Origin: Caballeronia mineralivorans PML1(12) | GTDB taxonomy: Bacteria > Pseudomonadota > Gammaproteobacteria > Burkholderiales > Burkholderiaceae | Assembly (NCBI RefSeq): GCF_001028175.1 | Contig: NZ_AEJF01000160.1 | Location: 1-51,864 of the forward strand | DNA length: 51,864 nucleotides | Direction of reading: 5' to 3' | Shown: positions 25,857-34,747 of the stretch, in pieces | Layout: every line of letters begins with the position of its first letter | How positions within the stretch are numbered: position 1 is the stretch's first letter | Made by a program: the position numbers and the translations under genes | The notes under the pieces: model-generated | Seen by the model: the letters and a program-made list of their open reading frames with translations, nothing else | Told to the model about the DNA's origin: nothing | Database searches by the model: none

Positions 25857-27080
25857 TTATTTCCACAACGCGCAGCGCGACTCCGCCTTCGTGCCGAACG
25901 CCTGGTCGCCCGGGATGGTCGCCGTGATCTTGTAGTAATCCCAAGGTTCTTTCGACTCCGACGGCTTCTTCACCTCCATCAGGAACATATCGTGGATCAT
26001 GCTTCCGTCTGCACGGATGTAGCCGTTCTGTGCGTAGAAGTCGTTGATCTTCATCTTGTGCAACTGGTCCATCACCTTGTCGCTATCGGTCGATCCAGCC
26101 GCCTGCACCGCCTTCAGATACGTGGTCGCAGCCGAATAGTCCGCGGCCTGCAAGCTGGTCGGCATCTTCTTCATCTTGGCGAAGTAACGCTGCGCCCATT
26201 TACGCGTCTCGGCATCCTTGTTCCAGTACCAGCTATCCGTTGCGACCAGGCCCTGCGTGGTTTCGAGACCCAGGCTGTGGATGTCGGTGAGGAAGATCAG
26301 CAGCGCAGCGATTTTCATCGACTTGGTGATGCCGAATTCCTTCGCCGCCTTGATCGAGTTGATCGTGTCCCCGCCGGCATTCGCCAGACCCAGCACCTGC
26401 GCCTTCGATCCTTGCGCCTGCAACAGGAACGATGAGAAATCAGACGCCGACAACGGATGGCGCACCGTACCCAGCACCTGACCGCCATTCGCCTTCACCA
26501 CGTCCGACGTGTTCTTCTCCAGCGCCTTGCCGAACGCATAGTCCGCCGTGAGGAAAAACCATGTCTTGCCGCCCTGCTTCGTCACCGCCGAGCCCGTGCC
26601 TTTGGCGAGTGCCATGGTGTCGTACGCGTAGTGAACGGTGTACGGCGTGCATTGCTCGTTGGTCAGGGTATCCGCGCCTGCGCCAATGTTGATGTACGGG
26701 ATCTTCTTCTCGCCCGCGACCTGATTGGTCGAGAGTGCGGTCGCCGAATTCGTGCCGCCGATGATCGCATTCACGCCATCGCGGTCGATCCATTCACGGG
26801 CACGCGATGCTGCAATATCCGCCTTGTTCTGATGATCCGCATAGACGAGTTCGATCGGCTTGCCGTTCACCTTGCCGCCGAAATCCGCGATGGCCATGCG
26901 AATGGATTCGAGGCCGCCTTGACCGTCGATGTCCGCATAAAGACCTGACAGGTCCGTGATATAGCCGATCTTCACCGTGTCGCCGGGCGCTGCATGTGCG
27001 TTGCCCGCCATCAGCGAGGCTGTGGCCGCGGCAACCGCAAGGCAGAGGCCCGACAGGCGCGCGAGGGTCTTCTTCTTCAT
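25857..27080 (-). CDS. LIV-type periplasmic substrate-binding protein
   Basis: 407-aa periplasmic binding protein with a classical signal peptide (MKKKTLARLSGLCLAVAAAT..., cleavage near NAHA-APGD). Mature segments: VKIGYITDLSGLYADIDGQG, GGTNSATALSTNQVAGEKKI and PYINIGAGADTLTNEQCTPY. It is only distantly related to the two livK copies of the first operon, so it should carry a different ligand. An RBS (GGAGA) precedes the start at 27080. The C-terminal SRCALWK and an internal Cys could form a disulphide. It sits between livF and livH in the operon. Confidence 0.93.
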   Translation of the reverse strand: MKKKTLARLSGLCLAVAAATASLMAGNAHAAPGDTVKIGYITDLSGLYADIDGQGGLESIRMAIADFGGKVNGKPIELVYADHQNKADIAASRAREWIDRDGVNAIIGGTNSATALSTNQVAGEKKIPYINIGAGADTLTNEQCTPYTVHYAYDTMALAKGTGSAVTKQGGKTWFFLTADYAFGKALEKNTSDVVKANGGQVLGTVRHPLSASDFSSFLLQAQGSKAQVLGLANAGGDTINSIKAAKEFGITKSMKIAALLIFLTDIHSLGLETTQGLVATDSWYWNKDAETRKWAQRYFAKMKKMPTSLQAADYSAATTYLKAVQAAGSTDSDKVMDQLHKMKINDFYAQNGYIRADGSMIHDMFLMEVKKPSESKEPWDYYKITATIPGDQAFGTKAESRCALWK

Positions 27081-27150
27081 TACAGTCTCCGTTGAGTTGT
27101 TGTTCTTGCGGTTAGCCGCGTGCTGTTGCGTTGAACTTGCGTTGGCGTTC

Positions 27151-27909
27151 TCAAACCCCGAGCAGTTCGTGCAGCACTGGCATTTTCGTTTCGAGTTCCC
27201 CGGCATTGAAGTGCTCGACGATCTTCCCGTGCTCCATGACATAGAAGCGATCGGCGAGCGGCGCCGCGAAGCGAAAATTTTGTTCGACCATCACGATGGT
27301 GTAGCCGCGCGCCTTGAGCATCATGATCATGCGCGCGAGCGTCTGCACGATGACAGGCGCAAGCCCTTCCGATATCTCATCGAGCAGCAGCAGATTGGCG
27401 CCGGTACGCAGGATGCGCGCGACCGCCAGCATTTGCTGTTCGCCACCCGAGAGCCGCGTGCCCTGACTGGCGCGGCGCTCCTTGAGATTGGGGAACATCG
27501 AATAGATTTCATCGATGGACATTGCATCTTTCGCGTTGCCCACCAGCGGTGGCAAAAGCAGATTCTCTTCGCACGACAGGCTCGAAAAGATGCCGCGTTC
27601 TTCCGGGCAATAGCCCACGCCGTAATGCGCGATCTTGTGCGTCGACATGCTGACAGTTTCATGCCCGCCGATACGAATCGATCCCGTACGCCGGCCAGTG
27701 AGTCCCATGATTGCGCGCAGCGTAGTCGTGCGGCCGGCGCCGTTGCGCCCGAGCAGCGTCACGACTTCACCTCGATGCACGCTCAGGTCCACGCCATGCA
27801 GGATGTGCGATTCGCCGTACCAGGCTTGTGCGCCGACAAGTTCGAGCGCCGGTTCCTGAGTCGATGCTTCACGCTGTTGCGCGCGGCGTTCTTCCACGAT
27901 CGTGCTCAT
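27151..27909 (-). CDS. livF: LIV-type ABC transporter ATPase LivF, Walker A Lys replaced
   Basis: 252-aa ABC ATPase of the LivF type. The signature LSGGEQQML and Walker B LLLLDEISEGLAP are intact, and the switch segment TIVMVEQNFRFA follows. The Walker A motif reads GRNGAGRTTT: Arg60 (codon CGC) stands where the catalytic P-loop Lys is expected. I verified this on the nucleotide sequence. The other ATPase of the same complex (livG) has the normal Lys. The start at 27909 overlaps the livG stop by 4 nt (ATGA). Whether this subunit hydrolyses ATP is open. Confidence 0.93.
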   Translation of the reverse strand: MSTIVEERRAQQREASTQEPALELVGAQAWYGESHILHGVDLSVHRGEVVTLLGRNGAGRTTTLRAIMGLTGRRTGSIRIGGHETVSMSTHKIAHYGVGYCPEERGIFSSLSCEENLLLPPLVGNAKDAMSIDEIYSMFPNLKERRASQGTRLSGGEQQMLAVARILRTGANLLLLDEISEGLAPVIVQTLARMIMMLKARGYTIVMVEQNFRFAAPLADRFYVMEHGKIVEHFNAGELETKMPVLHELLGV

Positions 27910-28685
27910 GCGTGCGCTCCGGCGAGGGCTGCGTCGGCGCTGCCCATGTAGGCTTCCATCACGAGCGCGTTCTTCGATACCTCTGCATAACTGCCTTCGG
28001 CCAGCACTTCACCGCGTTGAAGCACGGTGATGGTGTCGGAGATGCCCGCGATCACGTTCATGTTGTGTTCGACCATCAGGATCGTGCGTCCCGCCGATAC
28101 TTTCTTGATCAGCGCCGTGACCCGGTCGACGTCTTCGTGACCCATGCCTTGCGTGGGTTCATCGAGGAGCATGAGTTCGGGTTCCATTGAAAGCGTGGTC
28201 GCGATTTCCAGTGCGCGTTTGCGGCCGTAGGAAAGTTCGACCGTGGTGGTATCGGCGAAATCGGTCAGGCCGACCTGGGTGAGCAGGTCCATCGCGCGGT
28301 CGTTGAGTGCGTTGAGGACGCGTTCGCTTTTCCAGAATTTAAACGATGTACCGAGCGAGCGCTGCAAGCCGATGCGTACGTTCTGCATCACTGTCAGATG
28401 TGGAAATACAGCGGAGATCTGGAATGAGCGGATCACGCCGCGCCGCGCGATTTGGGCTGGACGCTCTCCGGTGATGTCGATGCCGTTGAAGACGATCTGA
28501 CCCGCTGTGGGTTCGAGGAATTTGGTGAGCAGATTGAAGCAGGTGGTTTTGCCTGCGCCGTTGGGGCCGATCAGGGCGTGGATCGAGCCACGGCGCACGC
28601 GCAGGTTCACGCCGTTGACGGCGGTAAAGCCTTTGAACTCTTTTGTCAGGCCGCGGGTTTCCAGAATCGTATCGCCGAGAATCAT
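27906..28685 (-). CDS. livG: LIV-type ABC transporter ATPase LivG
   Basis: 259-aa ABC ATPase, first gene of the second liv operon. Walker A GPNGAGKTT, signature ELSYGRKRALEIA (a variant of LSGGQ typical of LivG) and Walker B LMLLDEPTQGM with H-loop TILMVEHNMNVI. The start at 28685 (MILGDTILETRGLTKEF) has AAGGGG upstream; the longer open frame to 28934 is Arg/Gln-rich and not conserved. It works as the normal ATPase partner of the Arg-variant LivF. Confidence 0.94.
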   Translation of the reverse strand: MILGDTILETRGLTKEFKGFTAVNGVNLRVRRGSIHALIGPNGAGKTTCFNLLTKFLEPTAGQIVFNGIDITGERPAQIARRGVIRSFQISAVFPHLTVMQNVRIGLQRSLGTSFKFWKSERVLNALNDRAMDLLTQVGLTDFADTTTVELSYGRKRALEIATTLSMEPELMLLDEPTQGMGHEDVDRVTALIKKVSAGRTILMVEHNMNVIAGISDTITVLQRGEVLAEGSYAEVSKNALVMEAYMGSADAALAGAHA

Positions 28686-29143
28686 GTCCCCTTCCGTGCT
28701 TTGTTTGAGCCTTTGTTTCAGCTTCAGCTCGGCGCGCTTTTGGCGCATGCCCCGTGGTTTTGCTGGCGGTGGTTTGTTGCGGTCGTGCGGGTACTTTTGC
28801 TTGGGGCTGTGTTGCGCTGCTGCCGTTGCGTTTGTTTGAGTCCCCTGCACTTTTTGCGTGCCGCACAACGGTCGTGCAGACGTGCGGCGCATCAAGCGCG
28901 GACACGGTATTGTCGCGCCAATGATGCAGCGCAATCATCGGGATTTGCACTTAGTTTCGCCGTTTGTTTTCGCTTGCACTGGCCGGTGAATTTCCAGTGC
29001 GCACGCCGCTGTGTTCGTACTTGCATCTATCTTGCTTATTCGCGACGCCGGTCATCTTCTAGTAGTTTTGTCATGCTTGGCGCGACCCTGGAAGGAGCGG
29101 TTACAGACGTAGTGCGCGTTATAACCCCCTCACGCCCCATCAA
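28686..29143. other. gene-free region upstream of livG
   Basis: 458 bp between the GMC oxidoreductase stop and livG, both leftward. Rich in T/G runs on the plus strand. No family-like ORF was seen in either strand. It should hold the promoter of the liv operon; I found no convincing -35/-10 pair. Confidence 0.6.
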
Positions 29144-30823
29144 TCAAACAGAACCCGACCCTTCCACCCTCGCGCGCGAGCCCGCAAACCGCCTGTCGGC
29201 ACGAATCATTTCACTAGCCCTTTCAGCGATCATCAACGTTGGCGAATTCGTATTGCCGGAGGTAATCGTAGGCATCACGGAAGCATCGACCACCCGCAAC
29301 CCCGTTACGCCAATGACCCTCAAGCGCCCATCCACCACCGCAGCCGGATCGTTATCCGTCCCCATCCTGCAGGTACCTACCGGATGAAAAATGGTCGTGC
29401 CGACTTTTCCCGCGGCCACGGCAAGCTCCGCATCGGTCTGAAACGCGGTCCCCGGCAAGATCTCCTCCGGCGAATATTTCGCCAACGCTGGCGCAGCGGC
29501 GATCCGCCTCGTCAACCGCAATGCATTGACCGCAACTTCCCGATCGCGATCGGTGGACAGATAATTCGGCGCGATCAAAGGCGCATCCCGGGCGTCCGGC
29601 GATGCAATATGAACACTTCCCCGCGATGTCGGCCGCAACGGGCACACCGACGCCGTGAACGCGTTAAACGCATGCAGCGGCTCACCGAACCGATCCAGCG
29701 ACAACGGTTGCACGTGATACTCAACGTCGGGCCGGGTAATGGTCATGTCGTTGGGATTCGACTTCGCGAATGCCCCCAATTGCGACGGCGCCATCGACAT
29801 CGGTCCACTGCGCGTCAACGCATATTGCAAGCCGATCCACGCCTTACCCCACCAATGCGCCGACAACGTGTTCAACGTGCGCACGCCACGCACTTTGTAA
29901 GCCATCCTAAGCTGTAGATGATCCTGCAAATTCTCGCCGACGCCGCGCAAATTCTTAACCACATCGATACCCATTTGCTGCAGCCGCGCCCCGTTGCCAA
30001 TGCCGGACAGCTCCAGCAACTGCGGTGAATTCACCGCGCCCGCACTCAGGATCACTTCGCAACGCGCCTTGGCGAGATAGTCGGCGTCGCCGCCGCGATA
30101 CTCTACGCCCACGCAACGCTTGCCTTCCATCACGAGCCGCTGCGTGTGCGCGCCCGTGATGATGGTGAGATTGGAACGCTTCATCGCGGGCCGCAAAAAT
30201 GCCTTCGATGTATTCCAGCGAATCCCGCTGCGCTGGTTCACATCGAAATAACCTACGCCTGTGTTGTCGCCACGATTGAAATCGTCGGTGGCGGGAAGGC
30301 CGGTTTCTTGCGCCGCCTGCGCGAAAGTTTCCAGTACTTTCCATTTCAGCCGCTGCTTCTCGACGCGCCATTCGCCGCCCGCGCCGTGCCATTCATTGGC
30401 ACCGCCATGATGATCTTCGCTGCGTTTGAACACGGATAATACTGAATCCCAGGACCAGTCGGGGTCTCCGGTGATGCGCGCCCAATCGTCGTAATCCTCG
30501 CGCTGGCCGCGCATGTAGATCATGCCGTTAATCGACGAACAGCCGCCCAGCACGCGACCTCGCGGATACGCAAGCGAACGTCCATCGAGTCCCGGTTCCG
30601 CCTGTGTTTTATAGAGCCAGTCCGTGCGAGGATTGCCGATGCAATACAAGTAGCCGACCGGCACGTGAATCCAGTGATAGTTGTCCCTGCCGCCCGCTTC
30701 GAGCAGCAGCACACTTACATCGGCATCTTCGCTCAAGCGGTTGGCGAGCACACAGCCCGCCGTCCCCGCACCGACAATGATGTAATCGAATTCGCCCTCG
30801 AGCTTGCGCGCGTCCTGTTTCAT
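29144..30823 (-). CDS. GMC-family FAD oxidoreductase (choline dehydrogenase-like)
   Basis: 559-aa flavoprotein of the glucose-methanol-choline family. The N-terminal FAD motif FDYIIVGAGTAGCVLANRL is at residues 12-30. PRGRVLGGCSSINGMIYMRG is GMC signature 1, and SAGAVNSPQLLELSGIG is signature 2. The C-terminal FHPVGTCRMG carries the catalytic His, with the second His/Asn in ITSGNTNSPT. It oxidises an alcohol to an aldehyde or acid; the substrate is unknown. RBS AGGAG precedes the start. It is divergent from a LysR regulator 191 bp away, which probably controls it. No betB or betI neighbour supports a choline role. Confidence 0.92.
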   Translation of the reverse strand: MKQDARKLEGEFDYIIVGAGTAGCVLANRLSEDADVSVLLLEAGGRDNYHWIHVPVGYLYCIGNPRTDWLYKTQAEPGLDGRSLAYPRGRVLGGCSSINGMIYMRGQREDYDDWARITGDPDWSWDSVLSVFKRSEDHHGGANEWHGAGGEWRVEKQRLKWKVLETFAQAAQETGLPATDDFNRGDNTGVGYFDVNQRSGIRWNTSKAFLRPAMKRSNLTIITGAHTQRLVMEGKRCVGVEYRGGDADYLAKARCEVILSAGAVNSPQLLELSGIGNGARLQQMGIDVVKNLRGVGENLQDHLQLRMAYKVRGVRTLNTLSAHWWGKAWIGLQYALTRSGPMSMAPSQLGAFAKSNPNDMTITRPDVEYHVQPLSLDRFGEPLHAFNAFTASVCPLRPTSRGSVHIASPDARDAPLIAPNYLSTDRDREVAVNALRLTRRIAAAPALAKYSPEEILPGTAFQTDAELAVAAGKVGTTIFHPVGTCRMGTDNDPAAVVDGRLRVIGVTGLRVVDASVMPTITSGNTNSPTLMIAERASEMIRADRRFAGSRARVEGSGSV

Positions 30824-31014
30824 TGGTGTCTCCTGCCCGAGCCGCTACTCGCGGCTTTCGCTCTATCTGGAATGCTCACTTCGCCATGGACATCGTGAAT
30901 TCGGTGCCCAGCGCTGCATCACGCTCTTATATACGGGGACACGCTACCGCGGACGCAGTGCAGCAATCCAATGAGATATCTTCAATCGCGTTATAAGCTG
31001 GGCTAATATCAGGC

Positions 31015-31935
31015 ATGGACCTGACTCTTCTGCGTGCCTTTGTCACCGTTGCCCGCGAAGGCAATCTCACGCGTGCGGCCGTGCAGTTGCACGTGTCGCA
31101 GCCTGCGGTTAGCCTGCAGATCAAGAACTTGCAGGAGACACTAGGCGTCCCGTTGTTTTCGCGGACCTCGCACGGCTTGATCCTCACGCGCGACGGCGAA
31201 GCACTGCTGCCGCACGCGGAGCGCGCCCTGAATGCCGCGAGCGAGGTCCTGCGGGTCGCCGCCGCGCTTCGCCACGAAGTCAGTGGTCGCCTGACTATCG
31301 GTACGATCCTCGATCCCGAATTCCTGCGGCTCGGCGGCTTTCTGCGTGCGCTCGTGGAGACGTATCCGCGGATTGAAACCGCGTTGCGACATGGCATGTC
31401 GGGTTGGGTGCGCGAGCGCATCAAGGCGCGCGATCTCGATGTGGGGTTTTACATCGGCGATCCGGCAATCGATGAACCGCGCGACGCCGAGCGCTTCCAC
31501 GTCGTGCAGTTGAAGCCGTATCTGTATCGCGTACTGGCCCCGGCCGGATGGAAGGATCGCGTGAACCGGATAACGCACGGGGAACGCCGCGGACCCAACT
31601 GGGTGGCGCTTGCGCGTCTGCCATGGATCTGGACGCCGCCGGAATCGGCGCATAACCGCTTGCTGACGCGGATCTTCGACGCCCACGGTGTCCAGCCCGT
31701 CAAGGTGGCTGAAGTGGACCAGGAGCCGTCGATGCTCGATCTGGTCAAGTCTGGCGTGGGCCTGACACTCGTGCGCGATTCGATTGCTTTGGCCGAGGCA
31801 CACGCGCATGCGCTGACGATCGTGGAAGGCGTCACGGTGCCCACGCAGCTTTCGTTCATCGTGCTGGCGGAGCGCCGCGAGGAACCGGGCATCGCAGCGG
31901 CGTTACGTCTGATTGAAGATCAATGGGCGACTTAG
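31015..31935 (+). CDS. LysR-family transcriptional regulator
   Basis: 306-aa LTTR. The N-terminal winged HTH is DLTLLRAFVTVAREGNLTRA followed by AVQLHVSQPAVSLQIKNL. The effector domain follows (about 90-300). Divergently placed to the GMC oxidoreductase gene, the classical layout in which the LTTR binds the shared intergenic region and controls both. No inducer can be inferred. The start codon is the first Met of the HTH domain, which is normal for the family. The C-terminus ends in IAAALRLIEDQWAT with typical length. Confidence 0.92.
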   Translation: MDLTLLRAFVTVAREGNLTRAAVQLHVSQPAVSLQIKNLQETLGVPLFSRTSHGLILTRDGEALLPHAERALNAASEVLRVAAALRHEVSGRLTIGTILDPEFLRLGGFLRALVETYPRIETALRHGMSGWVRERIKARDLDVGFYIGDPAIDEPRDAERFHVVQLKPYLYRVLAPAGWKDRVNRITHGERRGPNWVALARLPWIWTPPESAHNRLLTRIFDAHGVQPVKVAEVDQEPSMLDLVKSGVGLTLVRDSIALAEAHAHALTIVEGVTVPTQLSFIVLAERREEPGIAAALRLIEDQWAT

Positions 31936-32064
31936 TCAGCGAAACGACAACGACGCGACAACGAAGCGAAGGCAAAGAGCCGAAGCCAATGAATCTTCCG
32001 GTCATCAAATTTTGTTAGTCTGAGGGTCGCGCATCTGGCGCCCACGTGAACAGGAAATTCCAAC

Positions 32065-32583
32065 ATGGCACGCAATATCGAAATCAAGGCTCGCGCGCAT
32101 CAGTTCGACCAGCTTCTGGCGCGCGCGGCAGCGCTTGCGACTGAACCGCCGCTGATTTATCGCCAGCAGGATTTTTTCTACGATGTGCCGAACGGCCGCC
32201 TGAAACTGCGTCAATTCGACGACAACACGCCGGCCGAACTGATTTTCTATCAACGCGACGACCGTGACGGCCCGAAGGTTTCGTACTATTCGCGCAGCCC
32301 GGTGACGAACCCCGAAGCCATGCACACGCTGCTGGCACAAGCGCTGAACACGCGCGGCATCGTGAACAAGGAGCGGCACGTGTATATCGTCGGGCGGACG
32401 CGGATTAATCTGGACCGCGTGGACGGCCTGGGCGATTTCATCGAACTGGAAGTGCTGCTCGCCCAGGACGACGACGAAGCCGGCGGTGAAAAAGAAGCTG
32501 AGGAATGGTTCGCGCGGCTCGGCGTGGCGTCAAGCGACCTGGTGCCGGTCGCGTATGTCGACCTGCTTAGCGAACCGGCTTAA
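32065..32583 (+). CDS. CYTH-domain protein (class IV adenylate cyclase-like)
   Basis: 172-aa single CYTH domain (CyaB/thiamine triphosphatase superfamily), a tunnel-fold enzyme acting on triphosphates with Mg2+. The N-terminal MARNIEIKAR gives the ExK pair of the family motif. RLKLRQF, LIFYQRDD and RTRINLDRVDGLGDFIELEV are the other acidic/basic tunnel strands. It could be an adenylate cyclase, a thiamine triphosphatase or a triphosphatase; sequence does not decide. Starts after ACAGGAAA. Its stop overlaps that of the convergent Lrp gene by 4 nt. Confidence 0.88.
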   Translation: MARNIEIKARAHQFDQLLARAAALATEPPLIYRQQDFFYDVPNGRLKLRQFDDNTPAELIFYQRDDRDGPKVSYYSRSPVTNPEAMHTLLAQALNTRGIVNKERHVYIVGRTRINLDRVDGLGDFIELEVLLAQDDDEAGGEKEAEEWFARLGVASSDLVPVAYVDLLSEPA

Positions 32584-33068
32584 TCCTTCGGATTTTCCGC
32601 CAGATGTCCGAGCGGCAGCGGTCCGTTGCGCTTGAACGTAGTGAGCACGATGTTGGAGCGCACGCTGTCTACACCGGGAACGCGCATCAGCTTTTTCATG
32701 ACGAACGTGGACAGCGCGTTCAAATCCGGCGCGACGATCCGTAGCAGATAATCGGCGTCGCCAACCGTCGCGTGGCATTCAAGCACTTCGGGCAGCATGT
32801 CGATCTGCTGCTGAAACTGGTCAATAACCGTATCGCCATGATGTTTCAGCTTGAGGCTCGTGAACGCGGTCACGCCGAGCCCGAGCTTTTCGGGGCGCAG
32901 CACGACCCGATAACCATCGATCACGCCGGTCGCCTCGAGGCGTTGCAGGCGTCGGCCAATCTGCGACGGCGACAGCGGTACTTCCTCACCCAATTGTTGA
33001 TGCGTCGCGCGGCCGAAGCGTTGTAGAACCTCGAGCAGCGCGAGATCGAAGTGATCGAGATCAACCAT
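32580..33068 (-). CDS. Lrp/AsnC-family regulator
   Basis: 162-aa feast/famine regulator. N-terminal HTH (FDLALLEVLQRFGRATHQQL, LSPSQIGRRLQRLEATGVI) followed by the ligand-binding RAM domain (VLECHATVGDADYLLRIV, MRVPGVDSVRSNIVL). It is divergent from phhB, with 94 bp between start codons. In related Burkholderia I know this regulator next to phenylalanine hydroxylase genes, so an aromatic amino acid ligand is likely. Convergent with the CYTH gene. Confidence 0.92.
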   Translation of the reverse strand: MVDLDHFDLALLEVLQRFGRATHQQLGEEVPLSPSQIGRRLQRLEATGVIDGYRVVLRPEKLGLGVTAFTSLKLKHHGDTVIDQFQQQIDMLPEVLECHATVGDADYLLRIVAPDLNALSTFVMKKLMRVPGVDSVRSNIVLTTFKRNGPLPLGHLAENPKD

Positions 33069-33162
33069 GAGGGAGTCCTGCGAATAAAGCCGAGAGACGC
33101 AAGTTTACCGCGTGTTCGGCTAATCTCATGCGTTGTCCGAGCGTACAGAAGGAGATCCCGAC

Positions 33163-33450
33163 ATGATCAAAAAACTTACACCCGACGAACTCTCCACACT
33201 TCTCGCCGAGTTAAAGCAGTGGCAACTCAGCGAAGATAGCAATGCGATTCACCGAAGTTTCAAGTTCGCTGACTTCAACGAGGCGTTCGGTTTCATGACG
33301 CGGGTGGCAATCAAAGCGCAGGAGATGGATCACCATCCCGAGTGGTCGAACGTGTACGACAAGGTGGAAATCACGCTCTCGACGCACGCTGCAAAAGGCC
33401 TGACGGAACGCGATGCGAGACTCGCAAGATTCATCGACTCAATCACATGA
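33163..33450 (+). CDS. phhB: pterin-4a-carbinolamine dehydratase
   Basis: 95-aa enzyme that dehydrates 4a-hydroxytetrahydrobiopterin, recycling the cofactor of phenylalanine hydroxylase. HHPEWSNVYDKVEITLSTH (57-75) holds the active-site histidines. The start at 33163 has GGAGA upstream; an earlier in-frame ATG (33133) adds non-conserved residues. The usual partner phhA, which I would expect between the Lrp gene and phhB, is not in the window. The enzyme may serve a phhA elsewhere or a molybdopterin-related role. Confidence 0.93.
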   Translation: MIKKLTPDELSTLLAELKQWQLSEDSNAIHRSFKFADFNEAFGFMTRVAIKAQEMDHHPEWSNVYDKVEITLSTHAAKGLTERDARLARFIDSIT

Positions 33451-34012
33451 GCCGCCTGAAATCCCCTTACCAAGCTGACTACTGCGACAAATGCGTAACA
33501 GTCATATTACAAACAATAACATTCGAAAATCGCAATAAGCTGCCCGGAAACCGCCCGAACGCGCTCATTCGAAAGCATAAACAAAGGTAATTGCAAGTCT
33601 TTGACAACAAAGCCTTTCAGCGGGAAAGCAAATCATTAATACGAGCGTAAGCTTTCTTAACGACTCAGGCGCTCCGGTACCGCCAGTCCATTGGCGGGAC
33701 AGACCGACACTGTACAATCAGCAGCGCATACGGTTTGGACAGCCTATCAACCCCTTGCTGCGACTGAATTTGTCGCCACACGGGGCGAGCGGGCATGCCA
33801 GAAACCGATCTCGGCGCGGCATCCGTGGATTGGGGGGATTACGGCAAGTCCAGCCGCAGGAGAATCGCTGCACGGCGAGGCGCGGTGCAGCGTTTGGCGT
33901 AAAAGGATTGCTGATATGACTCGGACGGCGCCGCGGTAAAGAAAGGTAAGCAGTTCCGGCTGGCGGCCGCGACGCGCAATCGAGCCCAACCCATCGTATA
34001 AGAGCGACTTCC
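33451..34012. other. gene-free region upstream of the two-component system
   Basis: 562 bp. The left half is AT-rich. A possible promoter TTGGCG-N16-TACAAT lies at 33691-33718. A seven-codon leader frame (ATG 33916 to TAA 33939) is preceded by AAAAGGA at 33901-33907. No conserved protein is encoded. The region should drive the regulator-kinase operon. Confidence 0.45.
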
Positions 34013-34699
34013 ATGCGAATCCTTCTGATCGAAGACGACCGCCCCATCGCGCGCGGCATTCAAAGTAGCCTTGAACAAGCCGGCTTTACCGTCGATATGG
34101 TCCACGACGGCATTTTCGCGGAGCAAGCGCTCACGCAAAATCGCCATGAACTGGTGATTCTCGATCTCGGCTTGCCGGGTATCGACGGCATGACGCTGTT
34201 GTCCCGTTTCCGCCAGGGCAATCGTCATACGCCGGTGATCATCCTGACCGCACGCGACGAGCTGCATGACCGCGTCCAGGGCCTGAACAGCGGCGCCGAC
34301 GACTACATGCTCAAGCCGTTCGAGCCCGCCGAACTCGAAGCCCGGATTCGCGCTGTCATGCGCCGCAGCGGCCCGCACGGCGATGTACCGCGTCCGGAAG
34401 TATCGCTGGGCGGCTTGCGTCTGTCGGGCGTGGATCGCCGCATTTTCAACGACGAAAAACCGCTCGAACTGTCGCCGCGCGAATTCGCCGTGCTCGAAAT
34501 GCTGTTGCTGCGTCACGGCCGCGTGGTCAGCAAGGCCCAGTTGCAGGATCACCTGACGCACTTCGGCGGTGATCTCGGCGACACCGCGATCGAAGTGTAC
34601 GTGCACCGGGTACGCAAGAAACTCGAAAACTGCCGCGTGGAAATCGTGACGGTGCGAGGTTTCGGCTACTTGCTGCAGGAAATCCGGCAGGCCGCGTAA
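34013..34699 (+). CDS. OmpR/PhoB-family response regulator
   Basis: 228-aa response regulator. The receiver domain (1-120) has the acidic pair in IEDDRP, phosphoacceptor Asp51 in VILDLGLPG, and Lys101 in DYMLKPFEP. The C-terminal winged helix contains LELSPREFAVLEMLLLRHGRV and ends ETVRGFGYLL-like (VEIVTVRGFGYLLQEI). It resembles QseB/TctD types. The next gene is its histidine kinase, 48 bp downstream. No tctCBA or other target operon lies beside it, so its signal and regulon are unknown. Confidence 0.94.
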   Translation: MRILLIEDDRPIARGIQSSLEQAGFTVDMVHDGIFAEQALTQNRHELVILDLGLPGIDGMTLLSRFRQGNRHTPVIILTARDELHDRVQGLNSGADDYMLKPFEPAELEARIRAVMRRSGPHGDVPRPEVSLGGLRLSGVDRRIFNDEKPLELSPREFAVLEMLLLRHGRVVSKAQLQDHLTHFGGDLGDTAIEVYVHRVRKKLENCRVEIVTVRGFGYLLQEIRQAA

Positions 34700-34747
34700 G
34701 CGGTTTGTAGACGGCTTAATCAGCCTGACGAGCGGTCACCCAGCACC

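Noticed and set aside
28452..29387. Rightward open frame of about 310 codons spanning livG, the gap and the oxidoreductase 3' end
   Set aside because: Overlaps two well-supported genes antisense and its middle part is Cys/Arg-rich without any family pattern.
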